Assembly (NCBI RefSeq): GCF_000720425.1
Contig: NZ_JOAJ01000005.1
Coordinates: 496,001-560,000, forward strand
DNA: 64,000 bases
Origin: Nocardia rhamnosiphila NBRC 108938
GTDB lineage: Bacteria; Actinomycetota; Actinomycetes; Mycobacteriales; Mycobacteriaceae
Direction: 5' to 3'
Shown: positions 1 through 8,800 of the stretch, in pieces
How the letters are laid out: each line of letters opens with the position of its first letter
How positions within the stretch are numbered: the first letter of the stretch is position 1
Position numbers and translations under genes: made by a program
Notes under the pieces: model-generated
Databases searched by the model: none
Told to the model about the DNA's origin: nothing
Seen by the model: the letters and a program-made list of their open reading frames with translations, nothing else

Positions 1-1
1 T

Positions 2-40
2 ATGGCGGTGAGCACGGCCGGAGCGGAGGACGAACGATGA
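2..40 (+). CDS. 3' tail of an upstream ORF (partial)
   Basis: The frame starting at base 2 is open from the window edge and stops with TGA at 38-40. It encodes at least 12 codons ending AGAEDER. The TGA overlaps the ATG of the next gene in an ATGA junction, the usual sign of translational coupling inside an operon. This suggests the SIS-domain gene is a downstream member of an operon that begins outside the window. Too little is visible to identify the product. Confidence 0.35.
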   Translation: MAVSTAGAEDER

Positions 41-648
41 CGTCGAACGAGGCGGATGTGCTGCTCGGCGAACTGGCCGCGTGCGCGCAGGAGCGGGCCG
101 CGGAGAGCATCGGTGTGCGGACGCGGGCCCTCGCGGCGAACGCGGAACCGGTCGCCGCGGCGGCCCGGGAGATGGCGCGCCGCTTCACCGATGGCGGCAG
201 GCTTTTCACCTTCGGCAACGGTGGCAGTGCGACGGATGCCGCCACGCTCGCGGCATTGTTCGCCCGGCCGCCGGATGGTACCGCGCTGCCGGCGTGGTCG
301 CTGTCGGCCGACGAGGCGGTACTCACCGCGGTCGGCAACGATTGCGGCTTCGAATCGGTGTTCGCGCGCCAGCTGGCCGCGCGCGGGCAATCCGGCGATA
401 TCGCGGTGGCCATGTCGACCAGCGGCGGCTCGCCAGATCTGCTGGCGGGGCTGGCGGAGGCCCGGGAACGCGGGATGTACACGATCGGTTTCGCGGGCGG
501 GGACGGTGGCGCATTCGACCACGGCGACACGGTCGACCGCTGTCTGGTGGTCGATTCGCGCTGTCCGCACCGGATCCACGAGTCACAGGCCCTGCTGGGG
601 TACGCGCTGTGGCTATCGGTGCATCGGCACGGCGTCTTCGGCGGCTGA
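37..648 (+). CDS. SIS-domain sugar isomerase-like protein (GmhA family)
   Basis: This 203-residue protein is a single SIS domain of the phosphoheptose-isomerase (GmhA/DiaA) type, which binds phosphorylated sugars. Visible signatures are the loop GNGGSATDA at residues 60-68, the phosphate-binding STSGGSPDLL near 127-136 and HESQALLGYALW at 181-192. GmhA enzymes interconvert sedoheptulose 7-phosphate and heptose phosphate, but actinobacterial members of this length are mostly uncharacterised and no heptose pathway gene is visible here, so the substrate is open. The ATG overlaps the preceding stop (ATGA). Its 3' end overlaps the end of the convergent exporter gene by about 36 nt. Confidence 0.8.
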   Translation: MTSNEADVLLGELAACAQERAAESIGVRTRALAANAEPVAAAAREMARRFTDGGRLFTFGNGGSATDAATLAALFARPPDGTALPAWSLSADEAVLTAVGNDCGFESVFARQLAARGQSGDIAVAMSTSGGSPDLLAGLAEARERGMYTIGFAGGDGGAFDHGDTVDRCLVVDSRCPHRIHESQALLGYALWLSVHRHGVFGG

Positions 649-2160
649 ATCGGTGCGGGTGGTCCGGCGGCCGGGTGCCCACGCGCCCAGCACGAACGCC
701 ATCACTACGGTGAGGATGCCCAGGGCCAGCGCCGCCTGCGCGGCACCGTGGACGAAGGCTTCCTTGGCGAACGCCGCCAGCGGCGCGGCCGCCGGACCTC
801 CCTGCTCGGCGACCTCCAGCGCGGCGGCCAGCGAATCACCGACCGGTCCGCGGGCCGCTTCGGGCAACCGAGGCAGTGCCGGGGCGATCCGATCGGCATA
901 GCCGACGGCGAGGATGCTGCCGGAGATCGCGATACCGATGGCCGCCCCGACCTCCCGGGAGGCGTCGTTCACCGCGGAGGCCACCCCGTGTTTCTCCGGG
1001 GGTGTGCCGTTGATGATCGCGGCGGTCGCCGGGGCGGTGCACAGACCCAGGCCGGTGCTCAGAATCAGCAGCGGCCACAGGACATCGAGGTAGGTGCTGT
1101 CCACCGCGATCCGGGACACCAGGATGAGCGCGCTACCGACGCACAGCAGACCGATGAAAGTCGGCAGGCGCAGGCCGAACCGTTCGGCCAGCCGTGGGGC
1201 GACGACCGAGATACCGATCAGCGGCGCGATCATCGGCGCCATGGCCACCGCGGACATCAGCGGTGAGTACCCGAAGATCAGTTGCATGTACTGGACGAAC
1301 AGCAGGAAGTAGCCGAAGGCCACCAGGAACTGCACGCCGACGCTCACCGCGCCGCTGCCGAAGCCGCGGTCGGCGAAGAGCCGCACATCCAGCAGCGGGT
1401 TCGGCACCCGCAGTTCGACCGTCGCGAACCCGACTCCGGCGAGGACCCCGGCGCCGAACAAGCCCAGGACCAGCGGATCGGTCCAGCCGCGCACCGGCGC
1501 CTCGATGGCCCCGACCACGACGGCGCCCACGGCGACCGACGCGGTGATACCGCCCCAGAAGTCCAGCGGCGGCCGGGAGTCGTCCACGGATTCGGGGACC
1601 GTGCACCCGGCGATCGCCAGGACGACGCCGGCCACCGTCATCGCGAGGAAGATGGCGTGCCAGGTCCAGATCTGCAAGAGCAGCCCGGAGCCGAGAATGC
1701 CCAGGACCGCACCACCGGAGACGACCCCCGCCCACAACCCGACGGCGACTCCGCGCCGTTCGGGCGGGAATCCACCGGTGAGCAGGGAAAGAGTGGACGG
1801 CATGACCAGCGCCGCGCCCACCCCCGCTACGGCGCGCGAGGCGATGATCCACTGCGGCTCGTCCAGCGCCAGCGGTACCGCGGAGGCGATCGCGAACACC
1901 ACCAGGCCCAGCACCATCATGATGCGGCGGCCGAACCGGTCGCCCAGCGCGCCGGAGAACAGGACGAGGCAGGCCAGCGCGAGGGTGTAACCGTCGACCA
2001 CCCAGGTGAGCTGCTGCTGGGTGGCGCCGGTATCGGCGGCGATCTCGGGAAGCGCGGTGTAGAGGGCGGCCATGGCCGCGATGACCAGCGCGACGGCCAT
2101 CGACGACAGGGTGAGCAACCAGATGTGCGCCCGGGACAGGCGCGTGTTCACCGATGTCAT
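613..2160 (-). CDS. MFS drug exporter, DHA2/EmrB-QacA type (14 TM)
   Basis: A 515-residue integral membrane protein with the length and hydrophobic pattern of 14-helix proton-driven multidrug exporters. The conserved loop LGDRFGRR after the second helix is the MFS motif A, and WVVDGYTLALACLVLFSG just before it is typical of the EmrB/QacA branch. The ATG at 2160 was chosen because GGGAGG lies a few bases upstream; the frame is open further upstream without a better site. An imperfect inverted repeat at 2179-2200 lies directly upstream and may be a repressor site. The substrate cannot be inferred. The divergent neighbour is a beta-lactamase-fold protein. Confidence 0.88.
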   Translation of the reverse strand: MTSVNTRLSRAHIWLLTLSSMAVALVIAAMAALYTALPEIAADTGATQQQLTWVVDGYTLALACLVLFSGALGDRFGRRIMMVLGLVVFAIASAVPLALDEPQWIIASRAVAGVGAALVMPSTLSLLTGGFPPERRGVAVGLWAGVVSGGAVLGILGSGLLLQIWTWHAIFLAMTVAGVVLAIAGCTVPESVDDSRPPLDFWGGITASVAVGAVVVGAIEAPVRGWTDPLVLGLFGAGVLAGVGFATVELRVPNPLLDVRLFADRGFGSGAVSVGVQFLVAFGYFLLFVQYMQLIFGYSPLMSAVAMAPMIAPLIGISVVAPRLAERFGLRLPTFIGLLCVGSALILVSRIAVDSTYLDVLWPLLILSTGLGLCTAPATAAIINGTPPEKHGVASAVNDASREVGAAIGIAISGSILAVGYADRIAPALPRLPEAARGPVGDSLAAALEVAEQGGPAAAPLAAFAKEAFVHGAAQAALALGILTVVMAFVLGAWAPGRRTTRTDSAAEDAVPMHR

Positions 2161-2178
2161 GGCCACCTCCCGGCAGAT

Positions 2179-2200
2179 GGGGAACAAGCGGTTGTTTCCC
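2179..2200. promoter_or_regulatory. Imperfect inverted repeat, possible operator of the exporter
   Basis: GGGGAACAA (2179-2187) and TTGTTTCCC (2192-2200) are inverted copies with one mismatch around a 4-nt spacer. The site lies 19-40 nt upstream of the exporter start, between two divergent genes. Size and symmetry suit a TetR- or MarR-type repressor; which protein binds is unknown. Confidence 0.35.
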
Positions 2201-2371
2201 TTGATCAGAGCACAATGCCCCGGGGTGACCACCGGTGATCTCCATCACTACCCCGCGGGGACGGCGGACCGCCTGGTCACCGGTGGCGGGTGGTGGGCCC
2301 GTGACCGACGCCGACCGGGACCCCGGCCGGTCGCGCCCCGAGTGGTCGACGCCCGTCGCCGCCTCGGCGGC

Positions 2372-3646
2372 ATGGCTACCCTGGGGCGTGTGAAGGCAGA
2401 TACCGCGCTCCTGGTCCCGGTCGCCGCCGAACTGGACGACATCACCGCTGTCGGTCCGGAGGAGGATGCCGGGCCCGGCGGGCCGAGCCCGGCGGAGATC
2501 GAATCGATCTGGGACTCGGTACAGGCGTGGTACCGGCTGGGCGCCACCCCGGCGATCCAGATCTGCCTGCGCCGCAACGGGCGAGTGGTGTTGAACCGGG
2601 CGATCGGCCACAGCCGGGGCAACGCGCCCGGCGACGGTCCGGCGGCCGAGCGGGTCCCGGTGACCACGGAATCGCCGTTCTGCGGATTCTCCACCGCGAA
2701 AGGTGTTTCCGCGGCGGTGATGTTCATGCTCATCGAGCAGGGTGCCTTCGCGTTCGACGATCCGGTCAGTGACTACATTCCCGAATTCGCCGCCCACGGG
2801 AAGGCGGCGATCACCATCGGGCACGTACTCACCCATACCGCCGGGGTGCCGTTCGTGACCCGCCCCTACCGCGGGCACGAAATGGTTTTCGACGAGGAAC
2901 TCTGCCTGCGCGGTCTGGTCGATCTGAAGCCGAGTTACCCGGCCGGACGCTTCCGCGTGTACCACGCCCTGACCAGCGGGCTCATCCAGCGGCTGCTGGT
3001 ACAGCGGGCCACCGGTAAGCGGATCAAGGATCATCTCGCCGAACAGGTGCTGGAACCGCTGAGCTTCCGGTGGACGAATCTGGGCGTCCGGCCCGAGGAC
3101 GTGGACGCGGTGGTGCCGAGCGTGAAAACCGGCCCCCCGCCGTCGAAACTCGCGTCTTTCATCGCCGGGCGGGCGCTGGGCGGTGGCTTCGCCTCGGACG
3201 CGGTGAACCGGGAATCGAATCGGTCCTTCCTCACCGCCGAACTGCCGTCGGGGAATCTGGTCACGACCGCCGCCGAACTGTCCAGGTTCTACGAGATCCT
3301 CGCGCGTGGCGGCGAACTCGACGGCGTCCGGATCATGCGGGCCGAGACGGTGCGGGACGCGGTACGGCCCGCACCCCGGGTCCCCGGAGTCGCGGGACGG
3401 GTGAGCCGGGCCGGTTACGAACTGGGCGGGCACCGTTCGAAATTCGGGCACGATACGAGCGCGCATTTCGGCCGCAGCGGGTTCACCACACAGTACGGCT
3501 GGGCCGATCCGGCACGCGGGCTGAGCGGGGCGATCCTGACCAACGGCAAATCCTCGGTGGACGGCGAACGGCCCTGGCAGCTGGTGGCACAGATCTCGGG
3601 GGCATTCCGGCCACTGGCGCCCGCGGAGCGGACCTTCGAACTCTGA
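2372..3646 (+). CDS. Class C beta-lactamase-fold serine hydrolase
   Basis: About 424 residues with the fold signature of serine hydrolases of the class C beta-lactamase/EstB/D-aminopeptidase group. The nucleophile motif S-x-x-K is STAK at residues 107-110, the second motif Y-x-(N/A) is YHA at 197-199, and HFGRSGF near the C-terminus is the likely third motif. No signal peptide is visible, which argues for a cytoplasmic esterase or lipase-like enzyme rather than a drug-hydrolysing beta-lactamase. The start is uncertain: ATG 2372 or GTG 2390; neither has a strong ribosome-binding site. It is transcribed divergently from the exporter. Confidence 0.8.
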   Translation: MATLGRVKADTALLVPVAAELDDITAVGPEEDAGPGGPSPAEIESIWDSVQAWYRLGATPAIQICLRRNGRVVLNRAIGHSRGNAPGDGPAAERVPVTTESPFCGFSTAKGVSAAVMFMLIEQGAFAFDDPVSDYIPEFAAHGKAAITIGHVLTHTAGVPFVTRPYRGHEMVFDEELCLRGLVDLKPSYPAGRFRVYHALTSGLIQRLLVQRATGKRIKDHLAEQVLEPLSFRWTNLGVRPEDVDAVVPSVKTGPPPSKLASFIAGRALGGGFASDAVNRESNRSFLTAELPSGNLVTTAAELSRFYEILARGGELDGVRIMRAETVRDAVRPAPRVPGVAGRVSRAGYELGGHRSKFGHDTSAHFGRSGFTTQYGWADPARGLSGAILTNGKSSVDGERPWQLVAQISGAFRPLAPAERTFEL

Positions 3647-3667
3647 CCCCGCTCCCGCGCGTCGCGG

Positions 3668-4234
3668 TCAGTGCACGATGGTGGCGATGTGGTGGCGTAC
3701 CACCCGATCGGCCGTACCCTCGCCCGCGCCGTGCGGATAGGCGAGTTCGAAGGCCAGGCCGCTGATCAGGGCGAGCAGCCGTTCCGTTTCCAGTTCGGCC
3801 TCGGTCACCCCGGCCCGGGCGAGCGCGGCGGTGACGATGGCGCGGGTGGAGGTGCCCATCCACTCGGTTTCGGCTTCCATCCCGTTCACCAGCCGGGCAC
3901 TCGCGACGATCTCGGTGCGCAGCAGCAGGCGCCGCCGGTCGGTGGGGTCCAGCAGCAGTGCGCGGGTGACCGCCTCGAGGTAGGCCCGCCGATCGGCCAC
4001 CGAGTCGCTGCGCGGCTCGCTGCCGACCGCCGCGAGCCGGCGATCGCGATCGAGTTCGAGTTCTTTGGCGGCGGCCATCAGCAGGCCGTACTGGTCACCG
4101 TATTTCCGGCGGAGCGTCTTCCCGTCGAGGCCACAGTGGTCGGCCACCCGGCGCAGTGTGGTTTCGGTGATCCCGCGCGAGGTCACCAGGTCCAAGACGG
4201 CGTCGAACGCGGCGCTGTGCTCATCGGTCGTCAC
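3668..4234 (-). CDS. TetR-family transcriptional regulator
   Basis: A 188-residue one-component repressor. The N-terminal helix-turn-helix is recognisable as residues 19-46 (ITETTLRRVADHCGLDGKTL), followed by a variable helical ligand-binding domain. It lies 39 nt downstream of the SDR gene on the same strand and is probably co-transcribed with it. The perfect palindrome CTTACTccaaAGTAAG upstream of that SDR gene is the natural candidate operator, which would make the pair autoregulated; this is inference. Ligand unknown. Confidence 0.85.
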   Translation of the reverse strand: MTTDEHSAAFDAVLDLVTSRGITETTLRRVADHCGLDGKTLRRKYGDQYGLLMAAAKELELDRDRRLAAVGSEPRSDSVADRRAYLEAVTRALLLDPTDRRRLLLRTEIVASARLVNGMEAETEWMGTSTRAIVTAALARAGVTEAELETERLLALISGLAFELAYPHGAGEGTADRVVRHHIATIVH

Positions 4235-4273
4235 GATCGACGCTCCTTTCCGGGCACGACGGCAGGACCGGCT

Positions 4274-5302
4274 TCACCAGTGGGTGCCCGGAACCCAGCG
4301 CGCCGCACGCCGCAGCGCGGCGCCGGTACCGCGTGCCACTCGTGCTCCGGCCCGGGGCAGTGGGGCGCGGCGCGGCCGTGACCGCGGCGCGGGGTGCTCG
4401 CCGCCGATGCGGTGGACAACGGGCGTCTCCTCTTCGGAGGTCTGCGTGTCGAGTGGGGTGACCGGGGCGGATTCGGTCTGTTCGCCGCGGGCGGCGGGGG
4501 AGTCCGGGATCATCCGGTAGTAGCGGTGCAGGACGAAGTCACGCAGGCGCGGGGCGAACATCGCGCCGTACTCGCCGAGGGTGCCGATCGGCACGTCGAT
4601 ACGCCGGGGCCGCTGGGTGAGCGCGCGCACGATCGTCGCGGCCGCCCATTCCGGCGATTCGGCGCGGCCGCCCTGATTACCGGACGGGGCGATCATGGGG
4701 GTCCGGACCAGGGGCAGGTGGATGGTGGTGAAGGTGACCCCGTCGGCCATGGTTTCCACCGCCGCGACCTCGGTGAACTTGTCCAGCGCGGCCTTGCTCG
4801 CCAGATAGGCGGAGTATCGCGGGGTGGCCACCTGCACACCCGCGCTGCTGATGTTGACGATATGGCCGAATTTGCGCTCGCGCATCTGCGGTAGCAGCGC
4901 CAGGGTGAGCCGCAGCGCGCCGAAGTAGTTGACCGCCATGGTGCGTTCGTAATCGTGTAGCCGGTCGGTGGAGCGGTGGATGGCCCGGCGGATGGAACGA
5001 CCGGCATTGTTCACCAGCATGTCCACCCGGCCGTGCTCGCCGAGCAGCTTGTCGAGGGTCACCTCCACCGAGGCGGAGTCGGTGATATCGCAGGGGTAGC
5101 CGTAGGCACGGCCGCCCACGGCCCGGATCTCCGCCACCACGGTGGCGAGTTCGTCTTCGCGGCGGGCGAGCAGGAACACCACCGCGCCCTTCTTCGCGAC
5201 GGCCAGCGCCGCGGCCCGGCCGATGCCCGACGAGGCGCCGGTGATGAGGACATGCCGTCCGGTGAGTTGGTGTCCGGCCTGGTCGGTCCCGGAATCGCTC
5301 AT
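4274..5302 (-). CDS. Short-chain dehydrogenase/reductase
   Basis: A 342-residue Rossmann-fold oxidoreductase. The cofactor motif TGASSGIG sits at residues 20-27, NNAG in the middle, and the catalytic Ser-Tyr-Lys set is visible as NISSAG followed by YSAYLASK. A TPM(I)-type substrate loop follows. The ~90-residue C-terminal extension after the SDR core is Arg/Pro/Ala-rich and of low complexity, so family comparison should use residues 1-250. The core resembles the reductase domains linked to fatty-acyl reduction in mycobacteria, but the substrate is not established. It forms an operon with the downstream TetR gene. Confidence 0.85.
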   Translation of the reverse strand: MSDSGTDQAGHQLTGRHVLITGASSGIGRAAALAVAKKGAVVFLLARREDELATVVAEIRAVGGRAYGYPCDITDSASVEVTLDKLLGEHGRVDMLVNNAGRSIRRAIHRSTDRLHDYERTMAVNYFGALRLTLALLPQMRERKFGHIVNISSAGVQVATPRYSAYLASKAALDKFTEVAAVETMADGVTFTTIHLPLVRTPMIAPSGNQGGRAESPEWAAATIVRALTQRPRRIDVPIGTLGEYGAMFAPRLRDFVLHRYYRMIPDSPAARGEQTESAPVTPLDTQTSEEETPVVHRIGGEHPAPRSRPRRAPLPRAGARVARGTGAALRRAARWVPGTHW

Positions 5303-5338
5303 GAACAGCCCCCTTTGCGCAGGTCTTTCCCGGCCGAA

Positions 5339-5354
5339 CTTACTCCAAAGTAAG
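5339..5354. promoter_or_regulatory. Perfect palindrome CTTACT-N4-AGTAAG, probable TetR operator
   Basis: Six-base perfect arms around ccaa, 37-52 nt upstream of the SDR start. TTACT/AGTAA half-sites are typical of TetR-family operators, and a TetR gene is the second gene of this operon. The palindrome is seen directly; the binding protein is inferred. Confidence 0.55.
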
Positions 5355-5380
5355 AAAGTGCGCCAGGGTGGGTTCGGTGT

Positions 5381-5396
5381 TCGAAAACAGGTTCGA
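5381..5396. promoter_or_regulatory. SOS (LexA) box 1
   Basis: TCGAAA-acag-GTTCGA matches the actinobacterial LexA box TCGAAC-N4-GTTCGA at 11 of 12 positions. It lies about 45 nt upstream of the small gene that precedes dnaE2, an SOS gene in mycobacteria, so DNA-damage control of this pair is strongly suggested. Confidence 0.75.
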
Positions 5397-5412
5397 TTTC
5401 AACTCTCGATAT

Positions 5413-5428
5413 TCGAACATATGTGCGA
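5413..5428. promoter_or_regulatory. SOS (LexA) box 2
   Basis: TCGAAC-atat-GTGCGA also matches the LexA consensus at 11 of 12 positions. Its 3' end overlaps a plausible -10 element GATACT (5427-5432), seven bases before the ATG at 5439, so LexA bound here would block the promoter. The spacing implies a leaderless transcript starting at or next to that ATG. Confidence 0.7.
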
Positions 5429-5438
5429 TACTCAACCC

Positions 5439-5891
5439 ATGACGGACGATCGGATGGCGGATATCTATGCCGCGGTGCGGCTCGGCGGGGCGGATCGGGA
5501 GGCGGCGCGCCAGGCGCTGCAACTGCTGTGGGATCAGCTCGGGCCGGCCGGGGAGCCGCTGTACCGGAGCGTGGTGGCCCACCATCTGGCGGATGTCCAG
5601 GAGACCGCCGAGGGCGCGTTGTTCTGGGACACCCGGGCGCTCGACTCGGCCTTCGTCCCCGGCATCCCGCTGGGCGAAGGACTCCTGGGATTTCTCCCGT
5701 CGCTGTATCTGAGCCTGGCCGACAGTCACCGGCTGGTCGGCGATTTCGAGGAGGCCCGGATGCAGCTGGCGCTGGCACGCGGGCATGCGAACGTACTCGC
5801 CGACGACGCCTACGGCCGGGTGATCCGGGCCGGGGTGGACCATGTGGCGACACTGCTGGAGGCGCAGTCCACCGAACGGGTGGCCTGCTGA
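5439..5891 (+). CDS. Small helical protein co-transcribed with dnaE2
   Basis: A 150-residue hypothetical protein, largely alpha-helical with TPR-like amphipathic spacing (for example LGDFEEARMQLALARGHA-type helices in the C-terminal half). No catalytic motif is recognisable. An in-frame ATG at 5421 exists, but it lies inside SOS box 2, so ATG 5439 is preferred. No Shine-Dalgarno is present, consistent with a leaderless mRNA. Six bases separate it from dnaE2, and both SOS boxes lie upstream, so it is predicted to be induced with the mutagenic polymerase. Whether it helps the mutasome is unknown. Confidence 0.7.
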   Translation: MTDDRMADIYAAVRLGGADREAARQALQLLWDQLGPAGEPLYRSVVAHHLADVQETAEGALFWDTRALDSAFVPGIPLGEGLLGFLPSLYLSLADSHRLVGDFEEARMQLALARGHANVLADDAYGRVIRAGVDHVATLLEAQSTERVAC

Positions 5892-5897
5892 CGCGGT

Positions 5898-8800
5898 ATG
5901 GGATGGAGTAACGGCCCGCCGAGCTGGGCCGAGCTGGAGCGGGTACTGTCCGGGCGGCCGAAGCCCGGACAGTACCCCGGCGATGGCGGTGACGCCCCGG
6001 CCTGGAGCAACAGTCGCGGGGAGTACCTGCCCGAACCGGCGGACCCGCCCGGCCCGGTCGTGCCGTACGCGGAACTGCACGCGCATTCGGCGTTCAGTTT
6101 CCTGGACGGGGCCTCGCAACCGGAGGAGATGGTCGCCGAAGCCGCGCGGTTGGGGCTCTCGGCGGTCGCGCTCACCGACCACAACGGTTATTACGGGGTG
6201 GTCCGGTTCGCCGAAGCCGCCGCCGAGCACGGAATCGCCGCGGTGTACGGGGCCGAACTCACCCTCGTGGAATCCGGTGCCCCGCAGATCGATTCGGCAC
6301 CCCGTACCGGCGAACCCGATCCGGACGGCGAACATCTACTGGTCCTGGCCCGTGGGCAGGAGGGCTATCGCCGGCTGTCCCGGCAGCTCGCGGCCGCGCA
6401 TATGGCGGCCGGGGAGAAAGGGATCCTGCGCTACGACCTCGATGCCCTCACCGAGGCGGCCGGCGGCCACTGGCAGATCCTCACCGGCTGCCGCAAAGGC
6501 AAGGTGCGGCGGGCGCTGGCCCAGGATCTGCACGCGGGCGGCCGGCCGCTGCGCGCCGAGGCGGCGCTACGGGAACTGTGTGAACGGTTCGGTCCCGACC
6601 GGGTGACCGTAGAACTCACCCGGCACGGTCTGCCCGTGGACGACGAAGGCAATAGCGTGCTGGCCGCGCTCGCCGAACGGGTCGGTGTGCCGGTGATCGC
6701 CACCACCGCCGCGCATTTCGCGACCCCGGACCGCAGTCGCCGCGCCGCGGCCCTGGCCGCCATCCGGGCCCGGCGCAGCCTCGACGATCTCACCGGCTGG
6801 CTCGCCCCCACCGGGGGCGGCTATCTGCGGTCGGGAGCGGAGATGGCCCGGTTGTTCGCCGAATTCCCCTCGGCCGTACCGAACTCGGTGGAACTGGCCC
6901 GCGAATGCGCGTTCGATCTACGGCTGATCGCGCCCCGGCTGCCGCCCTTCGATGTGCCCGCCGGTCACGACGAGAACTCCTGGCTGCGCGAACTCACCCG
7001 GCGCGGCGCCGCCGCCCGCTACGGCCCGCCCGCCGCGAACCCGGCCGCCTACCGGCAGCTCGAACACGAGCTCGCGGTCGTCGCCCGGCTCGGTTTCCCG
7101 GGATACTTCCTGGTGGTGCACGATATCGTGCGTTTCTGCCAGGAGCACGACATTCTGTGCCAGGGTCGGGGCTCGGCTGCCAATTCCGCGGTCTGCTACG
7201 CCATCGGCATCACCAATGTCGACCCCGTCGCGAACAAATTGCTGTTCGAACGGTTCCTCTCCCCGGAACGGGACGGACCCCCCGATATCGATGTCGATAT
7301 CGAATCCGACCGCCGCGAGGAAGCGATCCAATACGTCTATCGCCGGTACGGCCGGGAGAACGCGGCGCAGGTGGCGAATGTGATCACCTACCGCGGGAAA
7401 TCCGCGGTCCGCGACGCGGCCCGCGCGCTCGGCTTCGCCCCCGGGCAGCAGGACGCCTGGAGCAAACAGGTGAGCCGGTGGACGGGTGTCGGAGCGGAAA
7501 CCGGGACCGATATCCCCGAACCGGTACTGGCCCTGGCCGCCGATATCGAAGGACTGCCGCGGCATCTGGGCATCCACTCCGGCGGCATGGTGATCTGCGA
7601 CCGGCCCATCGCCGACGTATGCCCGGTGGAATGGGCGCGGATGGCCGACCGCAGCGTGCTGCAGTGGGACAAGGACGATTGCGCCGCGGCGGGTCTGGTG
7701 AAATTCGATCTGCTGGGCCTGGGCATGCTCTCCGCCTTGCACTACATGATCGACCTGGTGCGCGAGCATATCGGCGTCACGGTCGAACTGCACACCCTGG
7801 ACCTCGCCGAACCCGGGGTGTACGAAATGCTGTCCCGAGCCGATTCGGTGGGTGTGTTCCAGGTGGAGTCCCGGGCCCAGATGGCGACCCTGCCGCGATT
7901 GAAACCGCGAAAGTTCTTCGACCTGGTGGTCGAGGTGGCCCTGATCCGGCCCGGCCCGATCCAGGGCGGTTCGGTGCACCCGTACATCCGCCGGAAGAAC
8001 GGGCTGGAAGAAGTCACCTTCGAGCACGTTGCCCTGCGCAATTCGCTCGAGCGCACCCTCGGGGTGCCGCTTTTCCAGGAACAACTCATGCAGATGGCCG
8101 TGGACGTCGCGGGATTCACCGCCGCCGAAGCCGATCAGCTGCGGCGGGCCATGGGATCGAAACGGTCCCCGGAGAAAATGGAACGGCTACGGGGCCGGTT
8201 GTACCAGGGCATGCGGGATCTGCACGGCATCACCGGTGAACTCGCCGACCGCATCTACGAGAAACTCCGTGCCTTCGCGAATTTCGGTTTCCCGGAAAGT
8301 CATTCGCAGAGTTTCGCCGCGCTGGTGTTCTACTCCGCCTGGTTCAAACTGCACTATCCGGCGGCGTTCTGCGCCGGACTGCTGCGTGCCCAGCCGATGG
8401 GTTTCTATTCGCCGCAGTCGCTGGTCGCCGACGCCCGCCGGCACGGGGTCGTCGTGCACGGTCCGGATATCAATGCCGGCGCGGCCGAGGCCACCCTGGA
8501 ACGGCGCGGGACCGAGGTGCGGCTGGGCCTGGCGGCCGTGCGTTCCATCGGCTCGGACCTCGCGGAGAAGATCGTGGCCGCCCGGGCCGAAGGCGGGCCC
8601 TATACATCGTTCCTCGACCTCACCGGGCGCGTGGAGATGACCGTCCCGCAGGCGGAATCCCTGGCCACCGCCGGTGCGCTCGGCAGTCTGGGTTACTCCC
8701 GCCGCGAAGCATTATGGGCGGCCGGCGCGGCGGCCGGAGAACGGTCCGACCGCCTGCCCGGGACCGGTGCCTCCACCACCACACCCACCCTGCCCGGCAT

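Noticed and set aside
2248-2733. Minus-strand frame within the beta-lactamase-fold gene
   Set aside because: Low-complexity Ser/Arg/Pro sequence antisense to conserved catalytic motifs.
1133-3466. Very long open frame antisense to the exporter and the beta-lactamase-fold gene
   Set aside because: Arg/Pro/Gly-rich composition typical of out-of-frame reading in high-GC DNA. It overlaps two real genes and has no domain.
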